This document shows, one piece after another, positions 1 through 12,393 of a stretch of 64,000 bases of DNA. Origin of the DNA: Liolophura sinensis. Lineage: Eukaryota; Mollusca; Polyplacophora; Chitonida; Chitonidae. Every line of letters starts with the position of its first letter. Position 1 is the first letter of the stretch. The DNA is taken from assembly GCF_032854445.1 (NCBI RefSeq), contig NC_088304.1, positions 28,467,732 through 28,531,731 on the forward strand. The letters run 5' to 3'. Both the position numbers and the translations under genes were made by a program. The notes under the pieces are model-generated. The model was not told the DNA's origin and did no database searches. It was given only the letters and a program-made list of their open reading frames with translations.

Positions 1-59
1 CATAAATACTAGCAATTTACCCGCACCTAACACCATGGCTTAAGCAGAATAAAGTAAAA

Positions 60-1737
60 AAAAAGGAGTGATGTTAAATGGAATTTATTAGATGGAGTGG
101 TCTAGAAATTCTCACAAAGCTGGTTCGTCATTCCATGTAACATACAGTTACATTAAAGCACTGCAAAAAGGAATCAGACCACAGGTAGCCTTAGTCCAAC
201 AACTAAATCTTGGTATATGCAGCCGTTCAGTTGTGTGGTTGTTTATTCCAGTAGTTTCGATCTGTTCGGTGCTGTCGTTTACATCGTATGCTCGATTCGA
301 AACATTTTTAGTGATGCCTTTATTACTAATGAACATATGCTCTCCCAATTTTTCGAACTTGAAAAGATCTACGACACGGCTCGGAATTATGGAACCTTAA
401 GAGATCTATCAGATCTGGGTCTTATAGTCCGCTTACCATTATGTATATCTGGATTTTTATATGAATTAAAGGTACGGGTGGGGCCCACTCTTTCTAACTC
501 TCATGAGCTGGAAATGGGTGTACCCCAGGGCGGTGTATTATCACCAACACTGAATAGCATTAAAATAAATAACTTAACCCAAAACTTTGGCATCTGGCAC
601 AGTGGGTTCTTTCTATTTTTATGATTTTCTCATGTGCTATCGTGCTAAAAATATGAGTAACACCAAGCGTCAGCTGCACCTTTGTCCTTATAAGATCGAC
701 AAATGTGGAGCTAAGAACGTTTTTACATTTTCCACTTAAAAAAACCTCAAAATACTTTATATACTTCACAAAGCGGCGAACAAATTCAATACGATGAAGA
801 TATGGCACCTAACCGCGGGCTAAGCGGAATAAGACACAGTTATAAAGCAGAGCGCCAGAGATTCTGGACGCCTTGTCAATATGTTGAAACCTGGAGTGAA
901 GCGTTTGATGGGATAACATTGACACACTAGTTTTTGCAGGAATAACTTGTAACTTTAAATCTGCTCCCTGGCTTTTTCCACAACCCAAATTAATGTTTCA
1001 TCTAACACAATGAGTCCAGTACAAATCCTGTCACAATTTAATAACATTTTGCTGATTATAAACGCTAATTATCCGGATTATGAATTTTTATATACTGATG
1101 GGTGAAAGGATGGATACAGGGTTGCCTCTGCGGCTGTCTTAGAACAGCGTGTCTCTTTTCTTTGTCTTCCATATTCTTCAATCTTCTCTGCTGAGGTCAG
1201 GCAAATCAAGAAAGCAATGGTATGCACTGATTCACTCTCCTCTCTATTTGGAAATACAGCATAAAAATTTAAAAATTTTAGCCTTACATACCAAACTAAT
1301 TAAAAGAGGTAAGGATATAATATTCTGTTGGATAGCGAGTCATATTTGTATCAATGGAAACACAGTCCTAGACAAATAGGCAAAGTCTTCCTCAAATAAA
1401 CCTATATGGAAAATAACAATGTCTAATATTGATTTTTGGTCGAACATTCTTAAATATATTCGTCGTCTTGGGCGGGGTGAATGTACGTAATAAACTGCAC
1501 GCTATTCACCCTGTCATTGGCTATAATTCGGATACACGTGATATGTCTGGAAGAGACTACGTAGTTTTAACGAGAATTCTATTGTGGATAGGGGCACTGT
1601 CCTACGGTGTGCTGGAAGCGATGCTATATTGGGCAAAGACTCCTCACGGTCAACTCTATATGTGATTTGTCTGACAGCATTGCAAGCAATGCTGTGATAA
1701 AATTCTTGAGGGCCATTGGCCTGTAGCATAAAATATT
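60..1737 (+). mobile_element. Jockey-like LINE remnant, U1 (type I)
   Basis: This is a 5'-truncated non-LTR retrotransposon with no endonuclease domain. A reverse transcriptase stretch is open in one frame from about 217 to 624 and shows FFELEKIYDT followed by VPQGGVLSP. Where the catalytic YVDD should be, the frame reads FLYD, so the active site is lost. An RNase H domain follows: YTDG then a stop codon at about 1097-1110, CTDSLSS at about 1228, and a diverged GNTVLDK near 1378. The C-terminal tail (SDTRDMSGRDYVVL) ends near 1660. Multiple stops make it a clear pseudogene. The same truncation recurs in other units, so it predates amplification of the array. Confidence 0.8.
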
Positions 1738-2078
1738 ATGTGTACTCATTATTATTAATATACATATGGATGGAAAGATATATGGATATACAATATGTGA
1801 AAAACTATATTAAAAATCTCGTGGTTTTTGAGTTTTAACTGTCTTGATTTTTCTTGTCTGCTTTTAAACATGTTTGTTTTATTTTTAATGTTTTCATTAT
1901 CATCCCGAAACCAATCATCGCCTCTTGTTGTCGACATGATATGGTGGAAACATTGCCAGTGTGGAATTAAGCCCAAATCATTTATTCAATGTTACTTCAC
2001 AGTGAGGTATGACTTCTACGAGGCTAGCAGGAGCCTCTCAATAATTTGCTGTGTACTGATTTCGGTCATTTATATCAG

Positions 2079-2177
2079 GATGGGAATACACCTTTACACC
2101 TGGCGGGATTCTGTGGTAACGAGTGTTTTGTTCGTATTTTGCTGGAGCAGGGTGCCAACGTCAACGTACAGAATACA
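2079..2177 (+). CDS. Ankyrin-repeat exon A, unit U1
   Basis: The exon encodes exactly one 33-residue ankyrin repeat, beginning DGNTPLHLAG and ending ANVNVQNT. The TPLH turn, the LL-EQGA helix end and the VNVQN loop match the family consensus. It is preceded by an AG acceptor (atatcag) and followed by a strong GTAAGT donor. Both edges are phase 0, so it can be joined to any other A or B exon without shifting frame. The U1 acceptor region is 7 bases shorter than in most units, which read tacacaacag. Ankyrin repeats form helix-turn-helix stacks that bind protein partners; the partner here is unknown. Expression is inferred only from splice-site and frame conservation. Confidence 0.75.
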
Positions 2178-3748
2178 GTAAGTGGTTCTCTTCGATGTTT
2201 TAGCAATGCTTACACAAGACTTATTTTTGTGCACGTAATCACGGCACTGGGTTCTTCTCGGCCCATTTTAGTTTCTCGAGTGCACAATACTACTGTTTAC
2301 CACATATCTGTAGACGATCTGAACAGAGTTTCCAGCTGGTGTGGTGCAAGACTTTCTGCAAACTCATTATTGAAGAACTACTGTTCAAGTTGGTTTTTTT
2401 TATAATTAGATATATACCCCTATATATGTTGTTAAATTGAGTGTAAAAATATTGAAAAAGGGTGCAATAATCAGAGTAATGTGGCACCTAAAATCAATAG
2501 GTAATTATGAGGCTGGTTTTATGCATATTTTCCGCCAGCACACGTTAGTTTCCGCTGAATTACATGTAAGTCTTACACGTCCGACTTTTTCCCGCGCCAG
2601 CACTCAGAGCTTCACCATTTAGTACGGTGTTTAAAAAAGTACAAGAATGACAACAAGCACGTCGAAATTTTCCACGAAATGTTTTGCTGCTCCGCATACA
2701 TTTGTAAAAACACGTCGTGGAAGAGCCCTGCAGTTAGCCTTTTTTTAAAAAAATTACCAAGGGTTTGGCCCTGGGGAAGGCGTGGATTCACAGCATAAGA
2801 AGGAAGGATTTTATACCCAGCCATATGTGCTCTCGACAGTGTACAGCTCAAAGTTGCTCAATCAAAAAGTTGTATTTCACTTTTGTCGTTTGGATATAGT
2901 GAAACAGGATCTCATCATGTGGGCTAAAAACAATTAGTAGTCGAGACGAACTCTACAAAAACATCTGAACAGTAACCCAATGCACAGTTTGGGTACATGT
3001 GCAGTTCTTTACATATTTCCTTGAGCACACCAATTGGAAGGTTGTGTATACTGGCAAATATTCAACGGCTTTCTTCTAATAGTTATATTCCAATTGGATT
3101 TATCAAACTCATGGAAGAATGAATAAATTTGCATACTCGGTCTGTTGCACTTTTGAGTGTGTGGAGAGAAGGCTTTTACTCCTGAAATTTTGGGCAGACC
3201 AAAGATGCTAAGCTGTGAAATGCTAATTTCCAAATTTAAACACTTGAGCGCATTTTTATTTGGGAAATCTCTGAGCTTATGATTTCCGCTGCTCATTGGG
3301 CAACTCAAACTACCACTCGGAAGTTATGTGATTAAAACTTGGAAATGCAAAAACAGCAAGTGGAAGACATTCTTTAACCTGGAACACCTAAAAGCCCAAA
3401 TCTTTCTAATCTTGGGCATTGACATCGTCAAAATATAGAACTCACGATTTGACTTCTGCCATTGTGTACGTCTTCGACTTTCACACACACACAACATAGA
3501 GTTTCCAACTGCTGTGCGGCAAGGCTTTCTGAATATGTATTATTATAAAAATCATCATATATCTGTTTAAGGTTTTGGCAGAGCGCAACGACAGGCGCTT
3601 TGCCTCGATGCTTGTGTGTACTGGACACATAACTATAATGTAAATATCATTCAGGTTCTGGAGAAGTGAAACAAGTTCAGTTTTTAGGGTCTGTTCATGT
3701 CTGCTTTTTTAAGTACAGTTTTACTGATTCCTCATTGTGTTTACACAG
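2178..3748 (+). other. Intron between exon A and exon B, U1
   Basis: No gene was recognised here. The interval recurs in U2 (6744-8500), U3 (10980-19955 with an insertion), U4 (22559-24113), U5 (27334-28897), U6 (32120-33688), U7 (36868-38435) and U8 (about 39550-42175). Open frames of 60-110 codons appear on both strands in several copies, but they open and close between units, as expected of near-identical non-coding copies. Confidence 0.6.
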
Positions 3749-3847
3749 AAAGGACAAACAGCTTTACACCGGTCAGCACCATGTGGTAGCGTGGATCTTC
3801 TACGTCAACTGGTAGAGAAGAGCGATGATATAAACCTACAGGATCAG
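3749..3847 (+). CDS. Ankyrin-repeat exon B, unit U1
   Basis: A single 33-residue ankyrin repeat, from KGQTALHRSAP to DINLQDQ. The acceptor is tgtttacacag and the donor CAG|GTACGTGG, both canonical, and both edges are phase 0. It follows exon A of the same unit and would place a second repeat directly after QNT. The helix 1 residues (RSAPCGS) drift from the usual LAA-GH pattern, but the helix 2 core DLLRQLVE and the DIN loop are kept. There is no stop or frameshift. Confidence 0.75.
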
Positions 3848-3929
3848 GTACGTGGTTCTGGGCTACTGAATTTTTTAACACAATTGATGTTCTGTTCTGT
3901 TAACCATTACTTTTTGATTTCTTTCTTTT

Positions 3930-3931
3930 AG
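3930..3931 (+). promoter_or_regulatory. Candidate alternative splice acceptor after exon B (U1)
   Basis: About 83 bases after exon B lies a strong pyrimidine tract ending TTTCTTTCTTTTAG, followed directly by TAATG. Used with the exon B donor it would define a mini-intron and place an in-frame stop straight after the repeat. The same signal is present at about 8701 (U2), 24314 (U4), 29098 (U5), 33888 (U6) and 38635 (U7). In U3 and U8 the AG at this spot has become GG. Confidence 0.3.
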
Positions 3932-4189
3932 TAATGTGTTATAGTTTGTGTGCTGTTTTCATTTCATATAATAAACGACGTACAGCATAGAGAGTAAAAG
4001 CAGAGCCGCGACGACAATGTGATAGCTGGCAACTGGTCAGACATAATTGATGAAATACGTTCTCTTGTCAGTTGTCTCAGTCAGAGTTTTATTGTAACTG
4101 TTCATGTAACTGCATAAATACTAGCAATTTACCCGTCCCTCAACACCATGGGTTAAGCAGAATAAAGTAAAAAAAAAGGAGTGATGTTA

Positions 4190-6290
4190 AATGGAATTTA
4201 TTAGATGGGGTGGTCTAGAAATTGTCACAAAGCTGTTTCGTCATTCCATGTAACATACAGTTACATTAAAGCACTGCAAGATGGAATCAGACCACGGGTA
4301 GCCTTAGTCCACAAGCTAATCTTGGTGTATGCAGCCGTTCAGTTGTGTGGTTGTTTATTCCAGTAGTTTCGACCTGGCCGGTCGTGTCGTTTACATCGTA
4401 TGCTGGATTTGGAACATTTATTTGTGACGCCTTTATTAATAATGAACATATGTTCTCACTATTTTTCGGCCTTAAAAAGCTCTACGACACGGCTGGAAAT
4501 TATGGAGCCTTAAAAGATCTATCAGATCTGGGTCTTACAGTCCGCTTACCATTATGTATATCTACATTTTTATATGAATTAAAGGTACGGGTGGGGCCCA
4601 CTCTTTCTAACTCTCGTGAGCAGGAAATGGGTGTACCCCAGGGCACTATGCTCTCACCAGCACTGATTGGCATTAACATGAATAGCTTAGGCCAAATCGT
4701 TGGCATCTGGCACAGTGTATTGTTTGTATGTTTATGTGCTACTGGGCTAAAAACATGTATAACATCAAGCGTCAGCTGCTACTTGCAAAAGAATTGTACT
4801 CACTGTAAATCCTAAGAAACCTAGAATGAAGACGTTTGATGGAATAACCTTGACACACTTTTTTTGCAGCAATAACTTGTAATGCTAAGTCTCCTTTTTT
4901 ACTTCTTCCACAATCAAAATTAATATTTTATCTACGTAAACATGTGGAACCTTAAAATATCTTTCAGATATGGGTCTAACAGGCGCATACCATTATTTAT
5001 CTCTGAATTTTTATCTGACCGTGAAATTAAGTTAGGTGTGGTGTGCAGTCTTTCTAACTCTTATTAGCAGGAAATGGGTGTACCCCACAGCGGTATACTA
5101 TCACCAACACTGATTAACATTAAATTAAATAGCGTAGACAAAACTTTGACATCTGGCACAGTCGGTTTTTTCTATGTTGATGATTTTCTCATGTGCGACG
5201 GTGCTAAAGATATGAATAACATTGAGCGTCGTTAAAATCCCATATAAAAATACTTAAAAGTAAATGTACAAATCTATGTGTCGAAACAGACATTCATAAA
5301 GCATCAGTCAACCAATAAAGACCTTACGGATCAATAATCGCAAGGCCAATTCACGACACGACGTTGAAGACAAAGTACCAAGAAGCAAAGAAAGTATATA
5401 AAGTACGAAAATAGGACGAAATCATACAAACAGAAGAGTCAACAATTTCCAGCGATGTTGGAATAACACAAGGTATATTCTAGTTGACTGAGTGAAATCA
5501 GTATTCAAACCGTGTACCATGCTTGAATATAAGTTGTCGGTAATAAAAATGTATCTTAATTGGGGTTTTATTGCAACTCTTCATGTATCCAAAGCGGCGT
5601 CAAATTCAATAAGACAGAGATACATCCCCTAGCCAGAGCCTAAGCAGAATTAGACACAGTCATAAAACAGATCACCAGAGATTGTTGGAGAAACTTGGAG
5701 TGAAGGCGTTTGAAGGAATAACCTTGACACACTAGTTTTTGCAGGAATTACTTGAAATATTAACCCAAGTTAATATTTCATCTACGTAAGCATAATAAAT
5801 TCAATACAAATCACTTAACAATTAAGTAGCATTTTGTTGATATTGAGGTTAATTACCCGGATTTTAAATTTGTATATACTGATGGATCAAAGGATGTGGA
5901 CTGTGCATCTGCGGCTGTCTTACAACGGCAAGTCTCTTCTCTTCGTCGTCCATCTTCTTCAATCTTCTCTACCGAGATCAGCGCTATACTCCTTATCAGA
6001 TACAAGTGCGTAATAAAGTGAACACTATTCACCCTGTCACTGGTTATAATTCGGATACACGTGATATGTCTCGGAGAGACTACATAGTTTTAGCGAGGTG
6101 TCCTATTGGACATTCTCATTTAACTCACAATTTTATTGTGGATAGGGCCACTGTCCTACTGTGTGCTGGATGCGCTGCTATGTACGGCAAAGACTACACA
6201 CAGTCAACTCTACATGTAATTTGTCTGACAGCATTGCAGGTGATGCTGTGATAAAATACTTTTGGGGCGTTGGCCTATATCATAAATTAT
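4190..6290 (+). mobile_element. Two truncated jockey-like LINE fragments, U2 (type II)
   Basis: The first RT fragment (open 4345-4815) shows FFGLKKLYDT and VPQGTMLSP, but its catalytic box reads FVCL. A second, different RT fragment follows at about 4939-5236. It includes VPHSGILSP and an intact FYVDDF box near 5172, but stops within about 20 codons. RNase H survives only as YTDGSKD near 5877 and then jumps to a C-terminal piece (6006-6251) with SDTRDMSRRDYIVL and a CAGC cysteine pair. No endonuclease is present. The pair reads like two related LINE copies joined by deletion, fixed before U2, U5, U6 and U7 were copied. Confidence 0.75.
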
Positions 6291-6644
6291 GAGTTTTACT
6301 GATTATTATTATTAATATACATATGGATGGAAAGATATATGGATATACAATATGTAAAAAACTATTTTAAAAATCTCGTGGTTTTCGAGTGTTAACGGTA
6401 TTGATTTTTCTTGTCTGCTTTTAAACATGTTTGTTTTAATTTTGATGTTTTCACCATCATGTCGAAACCAATCTTCGCCTCTTGTTCTCGCCACAATATG
6501 GCTGAAACATTGCCAATGTGGCATTAAGCCGAAATCATTCATTCAGTGTTACTCCTCTGTGAGGTATGACTTCTTCGAGGCTAGCAGGAGCCTTTCAATA
6601 ATTTGATGTGTACTGATATCTGTTATTTATATCATATATAACAG

Positions 6645-6743
6645 CGTGGGCAGACACCTTTACATCAGGCGGGATTTTGTCGTAACGAGTGTTTTATCCG
6701 TATTTTGCTGGAGCAGGGTGCCAACGTCAACGTACAGAATGCA
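6645..6743 (+). CDS. Ankyrin-repeat exon A, unit U2
   Basis: Thirty-three codons from RGQTPLHQAGFC to NVNVQNA, with acceptor atataacag and donor GTAAGT. The first two codons differ from the DG of the other A exons, giving RGQTPLH, which is equally acceptable in an ankyrin turn. It ends QNA, as does U5, whereas U1, U3, U4, U6 and U7 end QNT. It is phase 0 at both ends and fully open. The short length hides it from ordinary ORF calling. Confidence 0.75.
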
Positions 6744-6983
6744 GTAAGTGGTTGTCTTTGATGTTTTAGCAATGCTTATACAATATTTTCCTGTAGGTGA
6801 ACAGGGCACTAGATTCTTCTCGGCCCATTTGGGTTTCTCGAGGGCATATTACCACTGTTTACCACACATCTGTAGACGATCTGAACAGAGTTTCCAGCTG
6901 GTGTGGTGCAAGACTTTCTAAAAACTCATTATTGAATAACTACTGTTAAACTTGATGATTGATTTATAAATAGTTATATACCC

Positions 6984-7199
<216 letters not shown>

Positions 7200-7396
7200 A
7201 AATTGAGTGTAAAAATATTGAAAAAGAGTAATACGGCACCTAAAATCAGAAGGTAATTATGAGGCTGGTTTTATGCATATTTTCCGCCAGCACACTTTAG
7301 TTTCCGTTGAATTACATTTAAGTCATGCACGTCCGACTTTTATTAGCGCCAGCTGTCAGAGCCTCACCATTTAGTACGGTGTTTAAAAAGGTACAA

Positions 7397-7712
7397 GAAT
7401 GACAACAAGAATGTCGAATTTCTCCACGAAATGGTTTGCTGCTCTGCATACATTTGTAAAAACACGTCGTGGAAGAACCCTGGAGTTAGCCTTTCTTTAA
7501 AGATTACTAACGATTTGGCCCTAGGGAAGGCGTGGGTTTTGCAGCAAAAGAAAGAAGGATTATATCTGAACCGAAACAGCCGAATTTGCTGTCGACAGTG
7601 TACAGCTCAGTGTTGTTCAATGTCTTTATTTCACTTTTGTCGTTTGGATATAGTGAAACAGGATCTCATCACGTGGGCTAAAACAATTAGTAGTCGAGAC
7701 GAACTCCACTGA
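7397..7712 (+). other. Conserved intronic block with open frame (unknown)
   Basis: This block recurs in all units with both introns: about 2640 (U1), 11465 (U3), 23020 (U4), 27795 (U5), 32590 (U6), 37340 (U7) and 39915 (U8). In U2, U6 and U7 a 93-codon + strand frame starting MVCCSAYICK and ending ISRDELH is open, at 7431-7712, 32623-32904 and 37371-37652. In U1, U3, U4 and U5 the same frame is broken or shifted. I recognise no domain. It is most likely intronic, but a lost third exon or a promoter cannot be excluded. Confidence 0.25.
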
Positions 7713-8500
7713 ACAGTAACCCAATGCACAGTTTGGGTACTTGTGCAGTTCTTTACATATCTCCCTGAGCATACCAATTGAAAGGTTGTGTATACTGGCA
7801 AATATTCAACGGCTTTCTTCTAATAGTTATATTCCAATTGGATTTATCAAACTCATGGTCTTGTGAAGAATAAATAAATTCGCATACTCGGTCTGTTGCA
7901 CTTTTGAGAGTTTGGAGACAAGGCATTTTGTCCTGAAATTTTGGGCAGCCCAAAGATGCAGAGCTGTGAAATGCTAATTTCCAAATTTAAACACTTGAGC
8001 GCAATTTTATTTGGGAAATCTCTGAGCTTATGATTTCCGCTGCTCCCAGGGCAACTACCTTTCGGAAGTTTTGTGACTAAAACTTGGAAATGCTCCAAAC
8101 TGCAAGTGGATGACATTTTTTAATCTCGAACACATAAAAGCCCAAATCCATCTCATCTGGGGCATTGACATCGTCAAAATATAGAACTCACGATAAAAGG
8201 ATTTGACTTCTGCCATTATGTACGTGTTCGACTTTCACACACATAACACAGAGTTGCCAACTGCTGTGCGGCAAGACTTTCTGAATATGTGTTATTATAA
8301 AAATCAGCATATATCTGTTTAAGGGTGTGGCATGGCGCAGCGACAGGCGCTTTGCCTTGATGTTTGTGTGTACTGGACACACAACTGTAATGTAAACATC
8401 ATTCAGGTTCTGGAAAAGAGAAACAAGTTCAGTTTTTAGGGTCTATTCATGTCTGCCTTTGTAAGTACAGTTTTACTGATTCCTCATTGTGTTTACACAG

Positions 8501-8599
8501 GAAGGAAAAACACCTTTACACCTGGTAACGTCATGTGGTAAAGTGGATCTTCTACGTCTACTCGTAGAGAAGAGCGATGATATAAACCTACAGGATCAG
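8501..8599 (+). CDS. Ankyrin-repeat exon B, unit U2
   Basis: Thirty-three codons from EGKTPLHLVTSC to DINLQDQ. The acceptor is tgtttacacag and the donor CAG|GTACGTGG. The TPLHL turn is closer to the ankyrin consensus than the TALHR found in U1 and U4-U5. The helix 2 reads VDLLRLLVE. Open, phase 0-0, with no damage seen. Confidence 0.75.
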
Positions 8600-8954
8600 G
8601 TACGTGGTTCTGGGCTACGGAATGTTTTAACACTATTTATGTTCTGTTCTGTTAACCATTACTCACTGTCTTTTTTTCAATTTTTGATTTCTTTCTTTTA
8701 GTAATGTGTTATAGTTTGTGTGCTGTTTTCATTTCAATTAATTAAAGATGTACAGCATAGAGAGTAAAAGCAAAGCCGCGACGACAATGTGATAGCTGGC
8801 AACTGGTTAGACATAATCGATGAAATACGTTCTCTTGTCAGTTACCTCAGTCAGAGTTTTATTGTAACTGTTTATGTAACTGCATAAATACTAGCAATTT
8901 ACCCGTCCCTTAACACCATGGCTTAAGCAGAATCAAGTAATAAAAAGCAGTGAT

Positions 8955-10535
8955 GTTAAATGGAGTTTATTAGATGGGTTGGTCTAGAAATTCTCACAAA
9001 GCTGGTTCGTCATCCCATGTAACATACAGTTACATTAAAGCACTGCAAAATGGAATCAGACCACGGGTAGCCTTAGTCCACAAGCTAATCTTGGTATATG
9101 CAGCCGTTCAGTTGTGTGGTTGTTTATTCCAGTAGTTTCGATCTGTTCGGTGCTGTCGTTTACATCGTATGCTCGATTCGAAACATTTTTTTGTGATGGC
9201 TTTATTATTAATGAACATATGTTCTCACTATTTTTCGACCTTGAAAAGATCTACGACACGGCTGGGAATTATGGAGCCTTAAAACACCTATCAGATCTGG
9301 GTCTTACAGTCCGCTTACCATTATGTATATCTAAATTTTTATATGAATTAAAAGTACGGGTGTGGCCCACTCTTTCTAACTCTCATGAGCTGGAAGTGAG
9401 TGTACCCCAGGGCGGTGTATTATCACCAACACTGAATAGCATTAAAAAAAATAACTTAACCCAAAACTTTGGCATCTGGCACAGTGGGTTCTTTGTATGT
9501 TTATGATTTTGTCATGTGCTATCGTGCTAAAAAATATGAATAACATCAAGCGTCAGCTGCAGCTTTGTCCTTATAAGATCGACAAATGTGGAGCTAAGAA
9601 CGTTTTTACATTTTCCACTTAAAAAAACCTCAAAATACTTTATATACTTCACAAAGCGGCGAACAAATTCAACACGATGAAGATATGGCACCTAACCGCG
9701 GGCTAAGCGGAATGAGACACAGTTATAAAGGAATAACTTGTAACTTTTAGTCTGCTCCCTGGCTTTTTCCACAACCCAAATTAATGTTTCATCTAACACA
9801 ATGAGTCCAATACAAATCCTGTCACAATTTAATAACATTTTGCTGATTATAAACGCTAATTATCCGGATTATGAATTTTTATATACTGATGGATGAAAGT
9901 TTGGATACAGGGTTGCCTCTGCGGCTGTCTTAGAACAGCGTGTCTCTTTTCTTTGTCTTCCATATTCTTCAATCTTCTCTGCTGACGTCAGGCAAATCAA
10001 GAAAGCAATGGTATGCACGGATTCACTCTCCTCCCTTTTTGGAAATACAGCATAAAAAAATTAAAACGTTTAGCCTTACATACCAAACTAATTAAAAGAG
10101 GTAAGGATATAATATTCTGTTGGACAGCGAGTCATATTGGTATTCATGAAAACACAGTCTTAGACAGAAAGGCAAAGTCTTCCTCAAATAAACCTATATG
10201 GAAAATAACAATATCTAATATTGATTTTTGGTCGAACATTCTTAAATATATTCGTCATCTTGGGCGGGGTGAATGTACGTAATAAACTGCACGCTATTCA
10301 CCCTGTCATTGGCTACAATTCGGATACACGTGATATGTCTGGAAGAGACTACGTAGTTTTAACGAGAATTCTATTGTGGATAGGGGCACTGTCTTACGGT
10401 GTTCTTAATGCGATGCTATATTGGGCAAAGACTCCTCACGGTCAACTCTATATGTGATTTGTCTGACAGCATTGCAAGCAATGCTGTGATAAAATTCTTG
10501 AGGGCCATTGGCCTGTAGCATAAAATATTATGTGT
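8955..10535 (+). mobile_element. Jockey-like LINE remnant, U3 (type I)
   Basis: Same truncated element as in U1. The RT frame is open at 9114-9506 with FFDLEKIYDT and VPQGGVLSP; the catalytic box is destroyed and read through as FVCL then a stop. RNase H at about 9890-10190 has YTDG followed by a stop and ends in ENTVLDRKAKSS. The C-terminal SDTRDMSGRDYVVL piece lies at 10221-10457. About 110 bases present in U1 near 840-950 are missing here near 9730. Confidence 0.8.
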
Positions 10536-10880
10536 ACTCATTATTATTAATATACATATGGATGGAAAGATATATGGATATACAATATGTGAAAAACTAT
10601 TTTAAAAATCTCGTGGTTTTTGAGTTTTAACTGTCTTGATTTTTCTTGTCTGCTTTCAAACATGTTTGTTTTATTTTTGATGTTTTCATTATCATGTCGA
10701 AACCAATCACCGCCTCTTGTTCTCGACATAATATGGCAGAAAAAATTGCCAATGTGGCATTAAGCTGTAATCATTCATTCAATTTTACTTCACAGTGAGG
10801 CATGACTTCTTCGAGGCTAACAGAAGCCTTTCAATAATTTGCTGTGTACTGATTTTGGTCATTTATATCATACACAACAG

Positions 10881-10979
10881 GATGGGAATACACCTTTACA
10901 TGAGGCGGGATTCTGTGGTAACGAGTGTTTTGTTGGTATTTTGCTGGAGCAGGGTGCCAACGTCAACGTACAGAATACA
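10881..10979 (+). CDS. Ankyrin-repeat exon A, unit U3
   Basis: Thirty-three codons from DGNTPLHEAGFC to NVNVQNT, with acceptor tacacaacag and donor GTAAGT. The LHE in place of LHL is shared with U4, U6 and U7. The donor is followed by a small local duplication of AGTGGTTGTCTT at 10982-11005. Open and phase 0-0. The next exon B is 9 kb downstream because of the gypsy insertion in the intron. Confidence 0.75.
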
Positions 10980-12393
10980 GTAAGTGGTTGTCTTAAGTGG
11001 TTGTCTTCGATGTTTTAGCAATGCTTACACAAGACTTATTTTCGTGTATGTGAACACGGCACTAGGTTGTTCTCGGCCCATTTGGGTTTCTCGAGTGCAT
11101 ACTACCACTGTTTACCACATATCTATTGACAATTTAAACAGAGTTTTCAGCAGTTGTGGTGCAAGGCTTTCTAAAAATCAGTATTTAAAAAACTAGTGTT
11201 CAAATTTATTATTTATTGATAATTAGTTGTATAATTCTATATATGTTGTTAAAATGAGTGTAAAAATATTAAAAAAGTTTGCATTAATAAGAGTAATGTT
11301 GCACGTAAAATCACTAGATTATTATGAAGATGATTTTATGCATATTTTCCGCTAACACACGTTAGTCTTCGCTGAATTACATGTAAGTCATACACGTCCG
11401 ACTCTTATCAGCGCCAGCGGTTAGAGCTTTACCATTTAGTTCAGTGTTAAAAAGGGTAACAGAATGACCACAAGCGTGTCGAAATTCTCCACGAAATGGT
11501 TTGCTGTTCTGCATACATTTGTAAAAAACAGATCATCCCTGGAGATTACAAACGATTTGGCCCTCAGGAAGGCCTGAGTTTAGAGCATAAGAAGGAAGGA
11601 TTTTCTACCCACCAAAACAGCCAGATTTGCTCTCCACACTGCAGAGTACAAAGTTCCGACAGAATTTCCAACAACGGTGCCTGCATCCAGCACTTAAAAA
11701 TACTATTAACTGAACTGAAAACTGATGGATAGTAAATCTCGAACGCAGACGTCGTCATCCATTGGAATGCCGAGGATTACGGTTAAATACTCTTATACCT
11801 AGGATTTGAAAAATTCTAGAGTAGAAAAGTCGAAACAGAATGTAGGCATAAGTGGAATGGGCGGACAAAAGATTAGGATTAACGCCACAAGTGGGATTAG
11901 CCAAACATGACGAAACTCAGATATTGATAAAAATTGTCTTTTTATGTTTCTGGACGCAGATGAAATTAAAAACTTGAAATCTGAAATCTGGCCAGGCATG
12001 TCAGTTTCACAAATGGAAACTTCAACGTCGCCCACTCTGGGCTCAAATTGATACGCCAGTACATTTGCCTCTGTGTAGATGGAATGCATCTTAAGAAAAA
12101 CCTAGTTCTGATACGAAATCTCAGGTTATTTAAGCCAGCTAAACTTTGGTTTTACATCTACGACGTCTTCTGCTGAGCCCTACCAGGCGTCGGGCTGGAG
12201 ATCGGCTAGGGTAGTAATTCTATCGTTTTTTTTTTTGTTTGTTTGTTTCTTTTTTTGGTGGTGGTGGTAGATGGGAGGGAAGTGGAGTGAGTAGGTAAAT
12301 CAGACTAGCCGTTTAAGAATAGCCATATATCTGTTCAAGGTTCGTAACAGCATGTAACGGAAGACGATTTGTCTTGATCTCTCTGTGGTATGG

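Larger units (their letters stand above)
1..4112 (+). repeat. Array unit U1 (type I LINE)
   Basis: First visible unit of the ankyrin array. The window opens inside the landmark that begins every unit (an ACTAGCAATTTACCC-like string, seen again at about 4125, 8893, 24505, 29289 and 34079). Contents in order: LINE remnant 60-1737, intron without a recognisable gene 1738-2078, exon A 2079-2177, intron 2178-3748, exon B 3749-3847, and a tail 3848-4112. The long intron carries two blocks that recur in the other units, at about 2620-2900 and 3000-3310. U1 is probably not the true first unit, because the window starts exactly at a unit boundary. Confidence 0.85.

Noticed and set aside
3009-3308. About 99-codon minus-strand frame (MSCPMSSGNHKLRDF...), also in U2 and U4-U7
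   Set aside because: It appears in near-identical copies with varying ends, and no known domain is visible. Shared ancestry explains the shared frame.
4113-4860. Functional reverse transcriptase gene from VPQG motifs
   Set aside because: All copies lack a catalytic YVDD in the long frame and have stops on both sides. Fragment two keeps YVDD in most units but is open for few codons.
12225-12270. Poly-T and GTTT tract as a transposon tail
   Set aside because: The same tract is in U8 (about 40702-40745), so it belongs to the unit and has no target duplication.
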